Source: Eunapius fragilis (taxonomy: Eukaryota; Porifera; Demospongiae; Spongillida; Spongillidae). Taken from it: 64,000 nt of DNA. This document shows, in pieces, positions 10,701-21,729 of this stretch. The first letter of the stretch is position 1; each line of letters starts with the position of its first letter. The position numbers and the translations under genes were made by a program. Location: contig OY811987.1 of the NCBI GenBank assembly GCA_963681505.1, positions 1,509,066-1,573,065 on the forward strand, given 5' to 3'. A model generated the notes under the pieces. That model searched no databases. It saw only the letters and a program-made list of their open reading frames with translations, and was not told the DNA's origin.

Positions 10701-13700
10701 TCACCATTACATAATGCATGTCAAAAGAATGATAATCTAGCCATGGTGAAGTACCTGGTGGAGAAGCATGGATGTGATCCAAAATCAAAAGACACAAATG
10801 GAGCCACTCCCCTCAATGTGGCTGCATTCTCAGGTAGCCTAGATATCCTGATATACCTGATAAAAGAAAGGAAGTGCAGTCCAGAATGTACTGGTCAATG
10901 GGGTAGATCACCATTACATAACGCATGTGAAAAGAATGGGAATCTAGCCATGGTGAAGTACCTGGTGGAGAAGCATGGAGGTGATCCAAAATCAAAAGAC
11001 ACAATTGGAGCCACTCCCCTCAATGTGGCTGCATTCTCAGGTAGCTTAGACATCCTGATATACCTGATAGAAGAAAGGAAGTGCAGTCCAGAATGTACAG
11101 GTCAATGGGGTAGATCACCATTACATAATGCATGTCAAAAGAATGATAATCTAGCCGTGGTAAAATACCTGGTGGAGAAGCATGGAGGTGATCCAAAATC
11201 AAAAGACACAGATGGAAACACTCCCCTCAATATGGCAGCATTCTCTGGTAGCCTAGACATCCTGATATACCTCATAGAAGAAAGGCAGTGCAGTCCAGAG
11301 TGTACAAGCAAATGGGGTAGATCACTATTACATAATGCATGTCAAGAGAATGGGAATCTAGCCATGGTTAAGTACCTGGTGGAGAAGCATGGATGTGCAC
11401 TAGATTACAGGGACCACTGGGACCTCACACCAATTGACCACGCTACTACCTGGAATAATGAACCAGTAGTGAGGTACTTGGAGGAAAGGATGGGCATACC
11501 TCATCAATCCATACACCATGTGAGTGTCAGCTGTCTTGTTTTGTCATGTTGTTTATATATTCCTTGTTCAAAGGGACTTTCACCTGGATGTAAAATAATA
11601 AGAAATGAGAGTACTAGACGATGGGTCCCTCAAAATGAATCAGGAGTACCTGTGGAATTTGTGCGTTTGTTGGGTATTTTTGATTAAAATTTGGTGTCCA
11701 TTTTATGGATTTATGTATTTATTTATACAGGATGTTTTATGAAGAGCGCAATGCTTTTAAATGAATGTAATTCCTTAATAGGATTGTCAATCAATCTAAC
11801 TGAATTTATGAATGTACAATAACCACATTCAGTCAAATACGAACCGCATTATTACAATAACCTTCTACAGTTCAAAAGATAAAATCAAATATCTTGCAGT
11901 TAATTAATTTGACACAAAAATTTAGCATGAGTTATAAACTTCAGAATAACTTTGATGAAAGTATGAAATTTGTTTGGCGTTTAAAAAGTTAATATTCAAA
12001 CGCCAATCGTCTTTGGAAAAGCTAAATGATCACAACAATTTTATTAACTTTGAGTTTTTATAACTCACCAAATCATAATCCATTACCAAATCAAATAGTG
12101 TTTTTAACTTCAGTTAATACTGGACTAATTAGTGATGATTGCAGCTTCAGCCTTATTAACTTTAAAAGTTAATAATCATCTTAAATGTTAATAACTCACT
12201 ATTGAACTTAGTAACTTGAAATCGGTGCTGTTCCACCGCATATTCAGATCTTGCATAACTTATTAGTAGTTATTATAATCAATTATCGCTTACTGTAATC
12301 TTGAATATCTTTGTTAACAGGATCATCCAGCTGTTTTGAATGAACTAGGGCCAATGATGGTAAGTATGGATAAGTGCTTGTAAGCTACACTGAATGCTGT
12401 TATATTGACATAGCCAGATTGGTGTGTGTTTCAGAGAAACACAGGTGATGCCATTTTTGTTAATACAGGTAAGTTAATTAATTAAATGATTATGATGAAG
12501 AAATGTTTGGTCATCACTATAGAGACATCTGTTGTCATTGATGAAGATCCAAGAGCAGCTGTAGCAAGGTACCAAGATGCCCTCAAAGATGGATTTGTTT
12601 CTGCTTACCTCATGAAGATTTTAATCATTGGAGCAGCTGGTGTAGGGAAAACACACCTCATGCATATGTTATTCAATGAACCACCACCTGATGTTAGACA
12701 GAGCACACCAGTGATGGAGAGGCCTGTTCAGGCCATTCTCACATTACTAAAGAACAATTAAACATACCAAAAGGCAACAGATAAGGAGTTGTATGAACTG
12801 TTGGCACACACTGTGAACAGGAAAGACCACAAGCAAGCAGTTCATAATGTTCCATCTCCAGTTGGTAGTAGGGTGGCACAAACCAATCATTCTTCCTCTC
12901 CAAGTGTTACTAATTCTTCCCTACAGCCAAAACCACAGCAAACTATAGATCCAGTATTGGTGTCTGAGGTTACAGAACAACTGATTCCCTACATAGCCCG
13001 GTCCAAGGATGCAGCCACACCCCTCCTTGATGTGGACTGGCTATACTTCATTGACTCAGGAGGACAGCCACAGTTCCATCAACTCCTGCCTGCATTTATG
13101 CACCACACCAACCTCAACATCTTTGTTCTCAGGTTATGTGACAAGCTCAGTGACCATCCCACAGTTGAGTACTATGAGAGGGGTACTTGTACCTCCTCCA
13201 CTGCCTCTTTGATGACCAACAAGGAGATCCTCCAATGTTGTGCACAGGCCACACAGACAGCAGACCAAGATGGAGACTCCAGGCTCCTAATAGCTGGTAC
13301 ACATCGAGACCTCCAATGTGATGGTGAGACATTGGAGGACAAAAATGAACAGCTACTAGAACTCCTCACACCAACAATGAAGGAACACTTGATGCTGTTC
13401 ACAACAGATGAGGTAATCTTTCCAGTAAACACAAAGTACCCATGTGAGGCTGACAGGGAAGTTACTAGTGATATTTTACAAGCCATTTCTTCGATGAAAG
13501 GGTCAATGATACCAAAGAATATCCCCCTCAAATGGCTTGTGTTCCACCAAGAGATGCAGGCATTTTCCAAGAAGACTAAAGTTGATTTTCTGACCCTCCA
13601 GCAGTGTTTGCAGGTAGCAAGCAGACTTCACATGGTGGATGACACTAAAGCAGCTCTCCAGTTCTTCTCTGACCTCAATGTCATATTGTACTACCCCTCT

Positions 13701-15040
13701 GTCCTTCCCAGTGTCATCTTCACCAATCCACAGGTTCTCCTTGACACCATTTCTGAGATCATCAAGTGTGTTGCATTTGACAGAAAACAAAGCTACAGTA
13801 GTATGCTTGCCAGAGCCAGCAATGAAGGAATTATTACTGAGAAGCTTTTAGAGCATGTAAAATTCAAGTCACCAATCATTTACAAAGAAGGAGTTATTGA
13901 GCCAAAGAATGTGATGGATTTGATGGTACACCTCAAAGTTGCTAGCAGGTGTGAAAATGGAAGTGAATATTTTATGCCAGCTCTACTTAAAAGTTTGGGT
14001 GCACAAGGGATTCATGAAATGCTCTCTTCCAATTCAGACAGCATTGCACCAATGGCATTGCACTACGAGAGGGGCTGGTTTAAGTGCGGATCATTTGCCT
14101 TCCTTATTACATCACTCCTGTCATCCAGACAGTGGACACTGGCTACGAAAAGAGGAGGCAAATTATTTTGTGTATACTCTAACTGCATCAAAATGAGTTT
14201 TAATAAGAACTGCATCATTACCATCATGGATAGTGTATCCCATATTGAAGTTCACATAACTGGTAATGTTGATGTTTTCAGGGCTGCCTGTCCCACGATC
14301 AAGAGATACCTCATGGAGGCATGTGAGGAGGGAATACAGATTGCCTTTTTATGTCCTTGTAAGGGTGTGATGGAGCGACATTTGGCTATCCCTACAGACT
14401 ATTCATTGATAAACAAGAGTGTGATGTGTTCTAAGGATGAATCAATAGCAATAAAACTTTCAGACCTTGGTGTTCATGCAGAGGTTTGGTTAGGCCCAGA
14501 GCAGTACTCTAAAGAAGGTAAGACCAGTACAGAGGTGAACATAGCCATGTGGTTTTGAGGTAGGACTGTTGCAAAAGTCATAAATATCAACAGTACAATA
14601 CAATACAAAATGGGTGAATTAGTGGCAACGTCACTACAGCAATAAAGAAACATATATACTGCTGTTCTCTTAATTAGGTATCTACTAGAAGTGTAGGCAA
14701 TTGTGATTATATCTGAGTATGTATTCTACTTTTTTTTTCAGTAGCAACAAGCTCTCTCGAACTAACAGACCTCATGAATGATGTTGCTGCAGCAATCACT
14801 TCAAAGTGGAGATTGGTAGGACTCCAATTGGAGATACCCTATGGGACATTGGACAGCATACAGGCCCAGAACGCTGGAAGACCTGATAGCTGTATACTTT
14901 CATTTGAACAGGTATTTACAGAATGGGAGAGACAGAAGACCAGTCCTCACACATGGGAGACCATCATCAATGCTTTACATGCACCAGCTGTTGGGGAACA
15001 TGAACTGGCTGATAGAATGTTTTCTAAGTATTGGCAGTAA
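7778..15040 (+). CDS. Ankyrin-Roc-COR-Death domain protein gene (disrupted)
   Basis: A multi-exon signalling gene. Exon model: 7778 (or acceptor at 7808)-11519, 12321-12359, 12435-12468, 12523-14517, 14742-15040. All junctions are GT-AG and phases agree (0, 0, 1, 1). Order of domains: one leading ankyrin pair, 16 further 69-residue double ankyrin units and a diverged last one, two micro-exons, a Roc GTPase with P-loop GAAGVGKTH, switch DSGGQPQF and G4 AGTHRD, a COR domain (IPLKWLVFHQEM onward), and a Death domain in the last exon. Known: Roc-COR proteins of the DAPK/LRRK class act in stress and death signalling, and Death domains recruit partners. Two lesions: an 11-base deletion near 10161 shifts frame in unit 11, and TAA at 12759-12761 interrupts the Roc domain with the frame continuing on both sides. 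As written, no full-length protein is possible, so it may be a recent pseudogene or carry assembly errors. Confidence 0.85.
7920..11500 (+). repeat. 207-bp coding tandem array of double ankyrin repeats
   Basis: Units begin at about 8003 and recur every 207 bases (69 residues, two ankyrin repeats each). The first half carries GQWGRSPLHNAC and LAMVKYLVEKHG, the second TPLNVAAFSGSLDILIYLIEER. Seventeen units can be counted, the last diverged (ending IDHATT..). Neighbouring units differ at a handful of recurring sites (KNG/KND/QNG, TDG/TNG/TYG, RKC/RQC), which points to unequal crossing-over and gene conversion. Confidence 0.92.
11520..12320 (+). other. Intron of the ankyrin-Roc-COR gene
   Basis: An AT-rich intron starting GTGAGT and ending TTAACAG. 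It holds several copies of a loose AAAGTTAATAA-type motif around 11985-12195 on both strands. No gene was seen in it. Confidence 0.7.
12523..14517 (+). CDS. Roc-COR exon with in-frame TAA
   Basis: A single long exon. The first part codes for the Roc P-loop (GAAGVGKTHLMHM near 12640). TAA at 12759-12761 interrupts it, and the same frame then stays open from 12762 to the donor at 14518. After a Ser/Thr/Gln linker come DWLYFIDSGGQPQF (G3), LLIAGTHRD (G4), then the COR domain from about 13525 with a winged-helix-like pattern (FFSDLNVILYY, PQVLLDTISEIIK). A late segment (about 14050-14510) resembles the C-terminal COR region. The donor is GTAAGA. The stop lies between two recognisable halves of one domain, so it reads as a nonsense mutation and not the natural gene end. 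Confidence 0.8.
14742..15040 (+). CDS. Death-domain terminal exon
   Basis: The exon begins after a T-rich tract and CAG and joins the previous exon in phase 1 (g|ta gives Val). It encodes about 98 residues ending in TAA. LTDLMNDVAAAITSKWRLVG, then LGIPYGTLDSI-like and a later TWETIINAL, fit the six-helix Death-domain pattern. In Roc-COR proteins of the DAPK type the Death domain is likewise C-terminal. Confidence 0.8.
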
Positions 15041-15399
15041 CCATACAATTAGCATTATTTTGAATGAATGGTGTTCTTGAGTGTATTATATATGTGGCTA
15101 AGAAAGCAGACCTTCATGGAATGCTACTCAGCACCAGCTCAATCAATGTGTCCACTTAAAAGGGCATGTGCTCACTATATCACATCTGCAAAGCAATTGT
15201 AGCAGGTACATTAGAAGAGGTACCAAATGCAGAAATATAGACTGGAATATTAGTGATATCATTGGCATCTCATTTTATTGCCCATGAAATTTTTCAATGG
15301 AGATGAGATAATTTGAAAATATTAATTCAACCAAAAGAGATCAGTATGGATTTGTAATGGCAAATAATCATAGACATAGTATGGTGAGGACATGGGCAT

Positions 15400-15415
15400 G
15401 AGTGTGTGTTTACAC

Positions 15416-15470
<55 letters not shown>
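15400..15470. repeat. (GT)n microsatellite
   Basis: About 23 GT dinucleotides with a few interruptions at the left edge. It lies in the sequence after the Death-domain exon, which otherwise shows no gene. Confidence 0.95.
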
Positions 15471-15471
<1 letters not shown>

Positions 15472-15542
15472 ATGTATAGTTCTTTTTGATGTAATGTATC
15501 ACAGCGACAACAGTAGCGTATCAATGTGCATACATGTTGGTA

Positions 15543-15591
15543 AATGTGGATCACATGATGCAACACAAATTTGCATCATGTGATCCACATT
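15543..15591. repeat. Perfect inverted repeat, 21-bp arms
   Basis: Arms at 15543-15563 and 15571-15591 are perfect reverse complements with a 7-base loop. They could form a cruciform or hairpin. No adjacent target duplication is visible. Confidence 0.85.
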
Positions 15592-15787
15592 GAACAACAT
15601 GTAACTGATACAGCCTATGTAGGCAATTAATATTGGGCCCTGTACGTGAAATGTAAGGCTGAGAGACATGTTTCTAAGAAGGTGTCATGATGTCCTCATT
15701 GGTAAGGCTGAACTGCTTCTAGGAGGGAAGGGTTAACGATTTGATTATTATTATTGAAGCAATGGTTTGTAATTATTATTATGACAC

Positions 15788-17482
15788 AGAGCACCCAGTA
15801 CACACTATAGAGCTCTACACCCAGTACACACTATAGAGCTCTACACCCAGTACACACTATAGAGCTCTACACCCAGTACACACTATAGAGCTCTACACCC
15901 AGTACACACTATAGAGCTCTACACCCAGTACACACTATAGAGCTCCACACCCAGTACACACTATAGAGCTCTACACCCAGTACACACTATAGAGCTCTAC
16001 ACCCAGTACACACTATAGAACTCTACACCCAGTACACACTATAGAGCTCTACACCCAGTACACACTATAGAGCTCCACACCCAGTACACACTATAGAGCT
16101 CTACACCCAGTACACACTATAGAGCTCTACACCCAGTACACACTATAGAGCTCTACACCCAGTACACACTATAGAGCTCTACACCCAGTACACACTATAG
16201 AGCTCTACACCCAGTACACACTATAGAGCTCCACACCCAGTACACACTATAGAGCTCTACACCCAGTACACACTATAGAGCTCTACACCCAGTACACACT
16301 ATAGAGCTCTACACCCAGTACACACTATAGAGCTCTACACCCAGTACACACTATAGAGCGCTACACCCAGTACACACTATAGAGCTCTACACCCAGTACA
16401 CACTATAGAGCTCTACACCCAGTACACACTATAGAGCTCTACACCCAGTACACACTATAGAGCTCCACACCCAGTACACACTATAGAGCTCCACACCCAG
16501 TACACACTATAGAGCTCCACACCCAGTACACACTATAGAGCTCTACACCCAATACACACCATAGAGCTCTACACCCAGTACACACCATAGAGCTCTACAC
16601 CCAGTACACACTATAGAGCTCTACACCCGGTACACACCATAGAGCTCCACACCCAGTACACACTATAGAGCTCTACACCCGGTACACACTATAGAGCTCT
16701 ACACCCAGTACACACTATAGAGCTCTACACCCAGTACACACTATAGAGCTCTACACCCAGTACACACTATAGAGCTCCACACCCAGTACACACTATAGAG
16801 CTCTACACCCAGTACACACTATAGAGCTCCACACCCAGTACACACTATAGAGCTCTACACCCAGTACACACTATAGAGCTCTACACCCAGTACACACTAT
16901 AGAGCTCTACACCCAGTACACACTATAGAGCTCTACACCCAGTACACACTATAGAGCTCTACACCCAGTACACACTATAGAGCTCCACACCCAGTACACA
17001 CTATAGAGCTCTACACCCAGTACACACTATAGAGCTCCACACCCAGTACACACTATAGAGCTCTACACCCAGTACACACTATAGAGCTCTACACCCAGTA
17101 CACACTATAGAGCTCTACACCCAGTACACACTATAGAGCTCTACACCCAGTACACACTATAGAGCTCTACACCCAGTACACACTATAGAGCTCCACACCC
17201 AGTACACACTATAGAGCTCTACACCCAGTACACACTATAGAGCTCTACACCCAGTACACACTATAGAGCTCTACACCCAGTACACACTATAGAGCTCTAC
17301 ACCCAGTACACACTATAGAGCTCTACACCCAGTACACACTATAGAGCTCTACACCCAGTACACACTATAGAGCTCTACACCCAGTACACACTATAGAGCT
17401 CTACACCCAGTACACACTATAGAGCTCTACACCCAGTACACACTATAGAGCTCTACACCCAGTACACACTATAGAGCTCTAC
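15788..17482. repeat. 26-bp minisatellite, about 65 copies
   Basis: The unit is ACACCCAGTACACAC followed by TATAGAGCTCT. Variants are few (GAGCTCC, CACCATAG, CCCGGTAC) and are scattered through the array. The unit includes the palindrome AGAGCTCT. No long open frame runs through it. Confidence 0.97.
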
Positions 17483-17799
17483 AAAAGATAGCAGGTGTGT
17501 TGAAAGGACATTGAGTGGGACAGCAGTGCTTCAACATTTGCCCTCCCCAGGGCCAAGTTGAGTCTCCCATGCAAACTGGAGGTGGCCTGGGACTTAATAG
17601 TCTGAGCTCACAATGTATACAGTAAAACGTCAACAGGATACATACACACATTTATATACGAAAAGCACTGCAACTAAACGTCACAACAGGTGGTTGGTGG
17701 GACACATCTAGCCAACGTTGCCCTGGCATTCTGCCTCATGAGGGTGAGACTGAGGCGACTGTAGGTGGTTGATATAACCTCATTTAAAGGTGGACATAG
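17483..17799. other. Spacer, nothing recognised
   Basis: Unique-looking sequence between the 26-bp array and the LINE remnant. No gene was recognised. Confidence 0.4.
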
Positions 17800-19085
17800 C
17801 TGGGTGGCTGCATTTTTGACAGGGTTGAAAATACATCAATAGCTTCATTGCCCCACCCCTCAAACTCTTCCACAACCAAGGGGATGCATGACCATCCTCT
17901 AAAGGAACATGCCTCATTATTAATGCTTGGACTCTTCAGCTGCATGACGACAGGTTTTGAGCCGCTTCTTGTAAAAATTCCAAATTTTGCGGATTGATTA
18001 CCTTTATGTCAAATGCAGTTTGGCACTAGAATGTCTGCTGGTCTAGATTGGTCTTTAGGAAGAATGTCACCTCCTTTCTCAACTTGTGGGGAAAGGCATG
18101 CCTTGGGGCAGAAGTCAGCAATGCAGTCCCTGAGCTGGTTGTACCTGGTTATTACATCACCTCCAGAATGGCAACTAAGCATGTGATGTCCCCAGGCATC
18201 CATGTTGCGAAGGCAAAGTGGGGCATGGTGTGACATCAGGTGTCAAAGGAAGGCCAAGCCTCCATTTTAGGATGACCTGTGCTTCATCAGGTGTCAACGC
18301 AAGGCCTAACTTTGGTGAAGGCTGCACTTTAAGCCATGCATGGGCTTGAGATGCAGAGATAGCCTGCAATCTGGCCTTTGTCGCAGTAGTGGCATCTAAA
18401 AAAATTGAAGTCAGCTCCTTCAATGTGACTGTGTGAGGTGGATCATCAAGTACACTTTCAACTGCGATGGCATCTGGCTGACTGATCATGGCATTGTAAG
18501 CATTCACTGCAGCAAGAAGGTGGTCCTTTGAAGTCATAGAGCAAATGTCTGAAGGCACTGATGTGGTTAGAGATGAGATGTATGCAGCAGGTGCGTGGTG
18601 ATTAAGGGGATGCAGGCCACCATTCCACAAGGCGACTCAAAATCTCTTCCACAGCGATAGGTCAAACATCCCACCCAGTGGCTTTGGATTTCTATAGAGA
18701 TATTAGGTGTCCACCTGCAAGCTATGGTGAGAAAGATGGCGAGGACATTGCCAGTGAGCAGAATATAAACTACCTGATGCAATAAGCTCTCCATTGAAAT
18801 TGGTAGTCTTGTGTCTAATGCATCAATTAAGTGCTGGACTCTCAATGGAGGACCCTTTAGGAAAAGTCCGTAAAGTTGCACCAATATTGAAGGTTGGTGG
18901 TAGCTGAATAACTGGTATAGTAGGCACACTGGGGATGGTGGGAGGGACGGTATATGGATGTTTGGAGTTTAATAATTCAAACATAGTATCATGGTTTGGT
19001 GCAATGCTACGATGCAACAACCTTCCTGTGCACATGCAACTGTTGATGCCATGTGCCAGCTTCCTCTTCTCAGGATCTGAACGCA
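17800..19085 (-). mobile_element. LINE remnant, minus strand
   Basis: A decayed copy of the LINE family that dominates 24-31 kb. From 5' to 3' on the minus strand: PNHDTMFELLNSKHP near 18980, LRVQHLIDALDTRLPIS near 18850, LSCHSGGDVITRYNQLRD near 18160, RPADILVP near 18030 and a GWSCIPLVVEEFEGWG-like end near 17870. The central reverse transcriptase is missing. The CCHC-like and RPAD..D motifs suggest a restriction-like endonuclease. Its 5' edge abuts a copied scrap of the Roc exon. Confidence 0.75.
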
Positions 19086-19089
19086 CATC

Positions 19090-19226
19090 TGGTGTAGGGG
19101 GAAAAAAGCATATGTTATTCAATGAATCACCACCTGATGTTAGACAGAGCACACCAGTGATGGAGAGGCCTGTTCAGGCCATTCTGACACTACTAAAGAA
19201 CAACAGTTCATAATGTTCTATCTCCA
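19090..19226 (+). pseudogene. Duplicated fragment of the Roc exon
   Basis: Bases 19109-19203 match 12663-12757 with about three differences, then the copy jumps directly to the sequence found at about 12837 (CAGTTCATAATGTT). So about 80 bases, including the TAA-bearing stretch, are absent here. The P-loop is damaged (GVGGKKHML in place of GVGKTHLMHML). No other Roc or COR sequence follows. This is a short recent duplication of part of the gene 6.4 kb upstream. Confidence 0.85.
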
Positions 19227-19245
19227 CCTCCTGGAACTCTGTCCC

Positions 19246-19296
19246 GGCCAAAGGTGACAATATAATCATAATATGATTATATTGTCACCTTTGGCC
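19246..19296. repeat. Perfect palindrome, 25-bp arms
   Basis: The left arm begins GGCCAAAGGTGACAATATAA and is mirrored exactly after a 1-base centre, ending TTGGCC at 19296. Weaker complementarity extends outwards on both sides. It lies immediately left of a second, longer inverted repeat. Confidence 0.9.
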
Positions 19297-19303
19297 AGGA
19301 CAT

Positions 19304-19443
19304 AGAGATACGCCCTTCGCAATGCACTGCGCATGCGCTCTTTGCTCGTGATTATAATTATGATGATCATAATTATAATCACGAGATAATTATAATCACG
19401 AGCAAAGAGCGCATGCGCAGTGCATTGCGAAGGGCGTATCTCT
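19304..19443. repeat. Long inverted repeat, 58-bp perfect arms
   Basis: Arms at 19304-19361 and 19386-19443 are perfect reverse complements around a 24-base centre. The centre contains a further partial copy of the arm (ATAATTATAATCACGAG), giving nested palindromes. The right arm ends 11 bases before the ATG of the next gene and holds a GCGCATGCGC motif, mirrored in the left arm. Confidence 0.92.
19409..19418 (+). promoter_or_regulatory. NRF1-like GCGCATGCGC motif
   Basis: The palindromic core of the NRF1/alpha-PAL site lies 36 bases before the ATG of the following gene. The same ten bases sit 42 bases before the ATG of the paralogue at 42965. A mirrored copy lies in the left arm of the inverted repeat at 19329-19338. 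Function is inferred. Confidence 0.45.
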
Positions 19444-19454
19444 GAGAGCACAGA

Positions 19455-19942
19455 ATGGCAGACCAACAGCAGCAGCAGCAGCCGCAGCAACAGCAGCAGC
19501 CGTACAACCCCAACTACCAACAACCTGCACGTAAGTCGGTCACATGCTCAAAGAACGTATAGAAGTAGCCGTTGTATTTTACAAGTTCCCCCCTCTCCAC
19601 CTGCCCCGCCCCTCCTCCGCTCCAACAGAATATCCCCCTCAACCTCAGCCGGGATATGCACCCGGGTATGAGCCCCAGCCGGGACAGGTTATCCCTCAAC
19701 AACAGATGTATCCACCGGCAACGTATCCCCAGCAACCTATGATGGGACAACCAGCGATGGCCGGGCAGCCCGTACAGCAGGCGGGGTCGAACGTGGTCGT
19801 AGTCCAGTCGCAACCCACCCCAAACACTGTGGTTGTCCAGAACAAGGATAAAGTGAACCACATTCTGCACCTGGTGATCTCCTGCTTCTGTCCCTGCTGG
19901 ATATTAGTCTGGCTGATCCTTTGCTGCGTTCATGGATGTTAG
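19455..19942 (+). CDS. Small Pro/Gln-rich single-pass membrane protein (copy A)
   Basis: A two-exon gene: 19455-19530 and 19629-19942, GT-AG, phase 1, 129 aa. The start is the only ATG before the Gln-rich run MADQQQQQQP. Residues 1-85 are Pro/Gln/Tyr-rich (PGYAPGYEPQPGQ) with a VVVVQSQPTPNTVVVQ stretch. The last 30 residues form a hydrophobic, Cys-rich, probably membrane-embedded segment with the pattern NHILHLVISCFCPCWILVW and a C-terminal HGC. The paralogue at 42545-42965 shares this end, the NVVVV stretch and the intron position. I do not know a named family. The NH..LH..(W..VW) spacing recalls small bacterial superinfection-immunity-type membrane proteins, but this is weak. The promoter overlaps a long inverted repeat. 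Confidence 0.85.
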
Positions 19943-20024
19943 ATGACGCGTACAGCGCCATATATAACGTCTATATTGTTTAGTCAGTAGTCTCGATACG
20001 ACGTTAGTGCATTATATAGATGTA

Positions 20025-20030
20025 ATTAAA
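20025..20030 (+). terminator. Possible ATTAAA polyadenylation signal
   Basis: ATTAAA lies 82 bases after the stop of copy A. It is the common variant of the animal signal. Confidence 0.45.
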
Positions 20031-20330
20031 AACTCGATGCCTCAGTGGTGCTGCTTATTTATTATTTATTATTACATGAAAACTCATTTATAAAAGATGG
20101 CTTGCGGATTCGGGGGGAGGGGTTGTAAGGGCTACATCAATTAACACATGCATACATGGAGCGTGAAATTCGCACTTGCGTGCATGGACTATGAGTAACA
20201 TTCGGTTCCGTGTAAATATAATGCTTTTTTTTTGTGGGTTGAAAAAACTGTTCTGGTGCTCTTACCTCAATAAGATACTTAGCGTGAAGTTTGTATATTC
20301 GTGCACTTGCGTGCATGGCAGTAGCGGATC

Positions 20331-20375
20331 TAGGGGGGAGTTTTGGGGGTTTAAACCCCCCCTCCCCCTCCTCTA
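20331..20375. repeat. GGATCTAGGGGGG foldback repeat end
   Basis: A GCGGATCTAGGGGGG stretch is followed by GGGGGTTTAAACCCCCC, a short foldback. Similar G-run/C-run modules recur near 21415-21441, 21656-21705, 39160-39195 and 40440-40485, so it is probably an end of a dispersed non-autonomous repeat. Confidence 0.5.
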
Positions 20376-20475
20376 CCCCTCATAGCACAATCTGCATTGA
20401 TAGTTATGAATAAATCATTTAAAACCCCACCTCCTCTTTAACTGCCACGCCCCCTTGCGCCTGCATGGATTATGA

Positions 20476-20640
20476 TTATACAATAGTATGAGTCACCGCC
20501 TCACGGAAGCCCTTGGCCAGGAACTTCTGTTTGAAGTCAAAGACAACATGCTGTGCTTGCATAGTGCCTGTTTCATCTTGTGGGACTGTTGGGTAGCCAG
20601 CAGTCAGGCCCGGCGCACACGGTATGGTTGGTACGGCTTT
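20476..20640 (-). other. Possible 3' coding exon, unrecognised
   Basis: The minus frame ending at 20476 reads GYPTVPQDETGTMQAQ and FDFKQKFLAKGFREAV. It is compositionally protein-like and bounded upstream by a CCAACAG acceptor-like site. No partner exon was found and the family is unknown. Confidence 0.25.
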
Positions 20641-20749
20641 GGCCGCACCAACTTTTGAACCCAAAATATGGACGTATCCTGCAATTTGGGCTTGTCTGTA
20701 TGTTCTTACGTGAGAAGTAATATGTACCATGCATGACGTACCGCTTATC

Positions 20750-20750
<1 letters not shown>

Positions 20751-20781
<31 letters not shown>
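20751..20781. repeat. Poly-C run, about 30 bases
   Basis: A near-pure C run. The adjacent sequence holds no gene. Long homopolymers like this are also where assembly length errors occur. Confidence 0.9.
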
Positions 20782-20839
20782 ACGCATAGGAAAAGAAAGC
20801 CTTAACGGTTTGCAACATTTAAGAAGATGAGTCAATTAT

Positions 20840-21655
20840 CAGCAGATGGCCCTGCTGCTTACCACGTGTATAATGTATTCATAACCAATCGTGATTGAAA
20901 TGAACTTCCCGGGCCGCTTTAAGAACCTTATGTAGCGGCATCCAATGATTTATACTGCAATGCAGTCAGTAGAAATCATTGACGCTGGATGCAGGGGCTA
21001 ACTATCTCTTCCTGATGTCGTAGAAAGCCTTTAAAGGAAGTTCACACTTAAATCACGAATAGCAGCAGGGCTACTTGCCATTGGCGCAGCAAAATCATCT
21101 TCCGCGTTCGAGGGCTTAAATGAGTCACTTTATCGATGGGAGTAGTTTTAGGGGTTGAAGCTTATGCTTTATAGTTAATACAAAAAAATAAAAGTATAAA
21201 CGATTCTCGTTCAAAAATGTTGTGTTCATTCTTAATTGGATTATTTACCTTCCGCGCGTTTGCGGGAGGGCTGCCACGCCCTTAACTTGGCCGCACCAAC
21301 CTTTGGCTCTGTGCGCAGTGAGCATCACATGAGCCATGTACCTAAACGTGCGGCGCTCACACTGGTAGATAGACAACAGCACATCGATCTGCGCAAGGGC
21401 CTACATGTAGACAAAGGGGGGGGGGCTTTAGCCCCCCCCCCCAAGATTTTTTCACTTGAGTTATTAAAATTTCTGAAGTCGTTAATAATCAATTGTAAAG
21501 CGCGCGCTATTCAATAGAATTGCATGTGATACGCCACACGCACGTATTACAATTGCGTCACACACTTGTAATTGCTGATTGAGTGTACAGCTCTTTGGTT
21601 TGTGTGTAGTAAGCCAGGAGAGCAACGACATCGTGTTCACAAACAAAACCCACGC
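20840..21655. other. Repeat-derived spacer, no gene
   Basis: No gene recognised. A GGGGGGGGGGCTTTAGCCCCCC foldback-like module lies at about 21416-21441. Confidence 0.4.
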
Positions 21656-21729
21656 CAGGGGCGGATACGGGGGGGTTGGGGTTTGCAACCCCCCCCCCCC
21701 CCCTCTTTGGGAAAGTCCTGTACCACCCC

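Noticed and set aside
8340..11202. Series of 60-106-codon minus frames
   Set aside because: Antisense shadows of the ankyrin repeats, repeating with the same period.
15788..17482. CRISPR-like array
   Set aside because: Units are contiguous without unique spacers and the context is eukaryotic, so it is a minisatellite.
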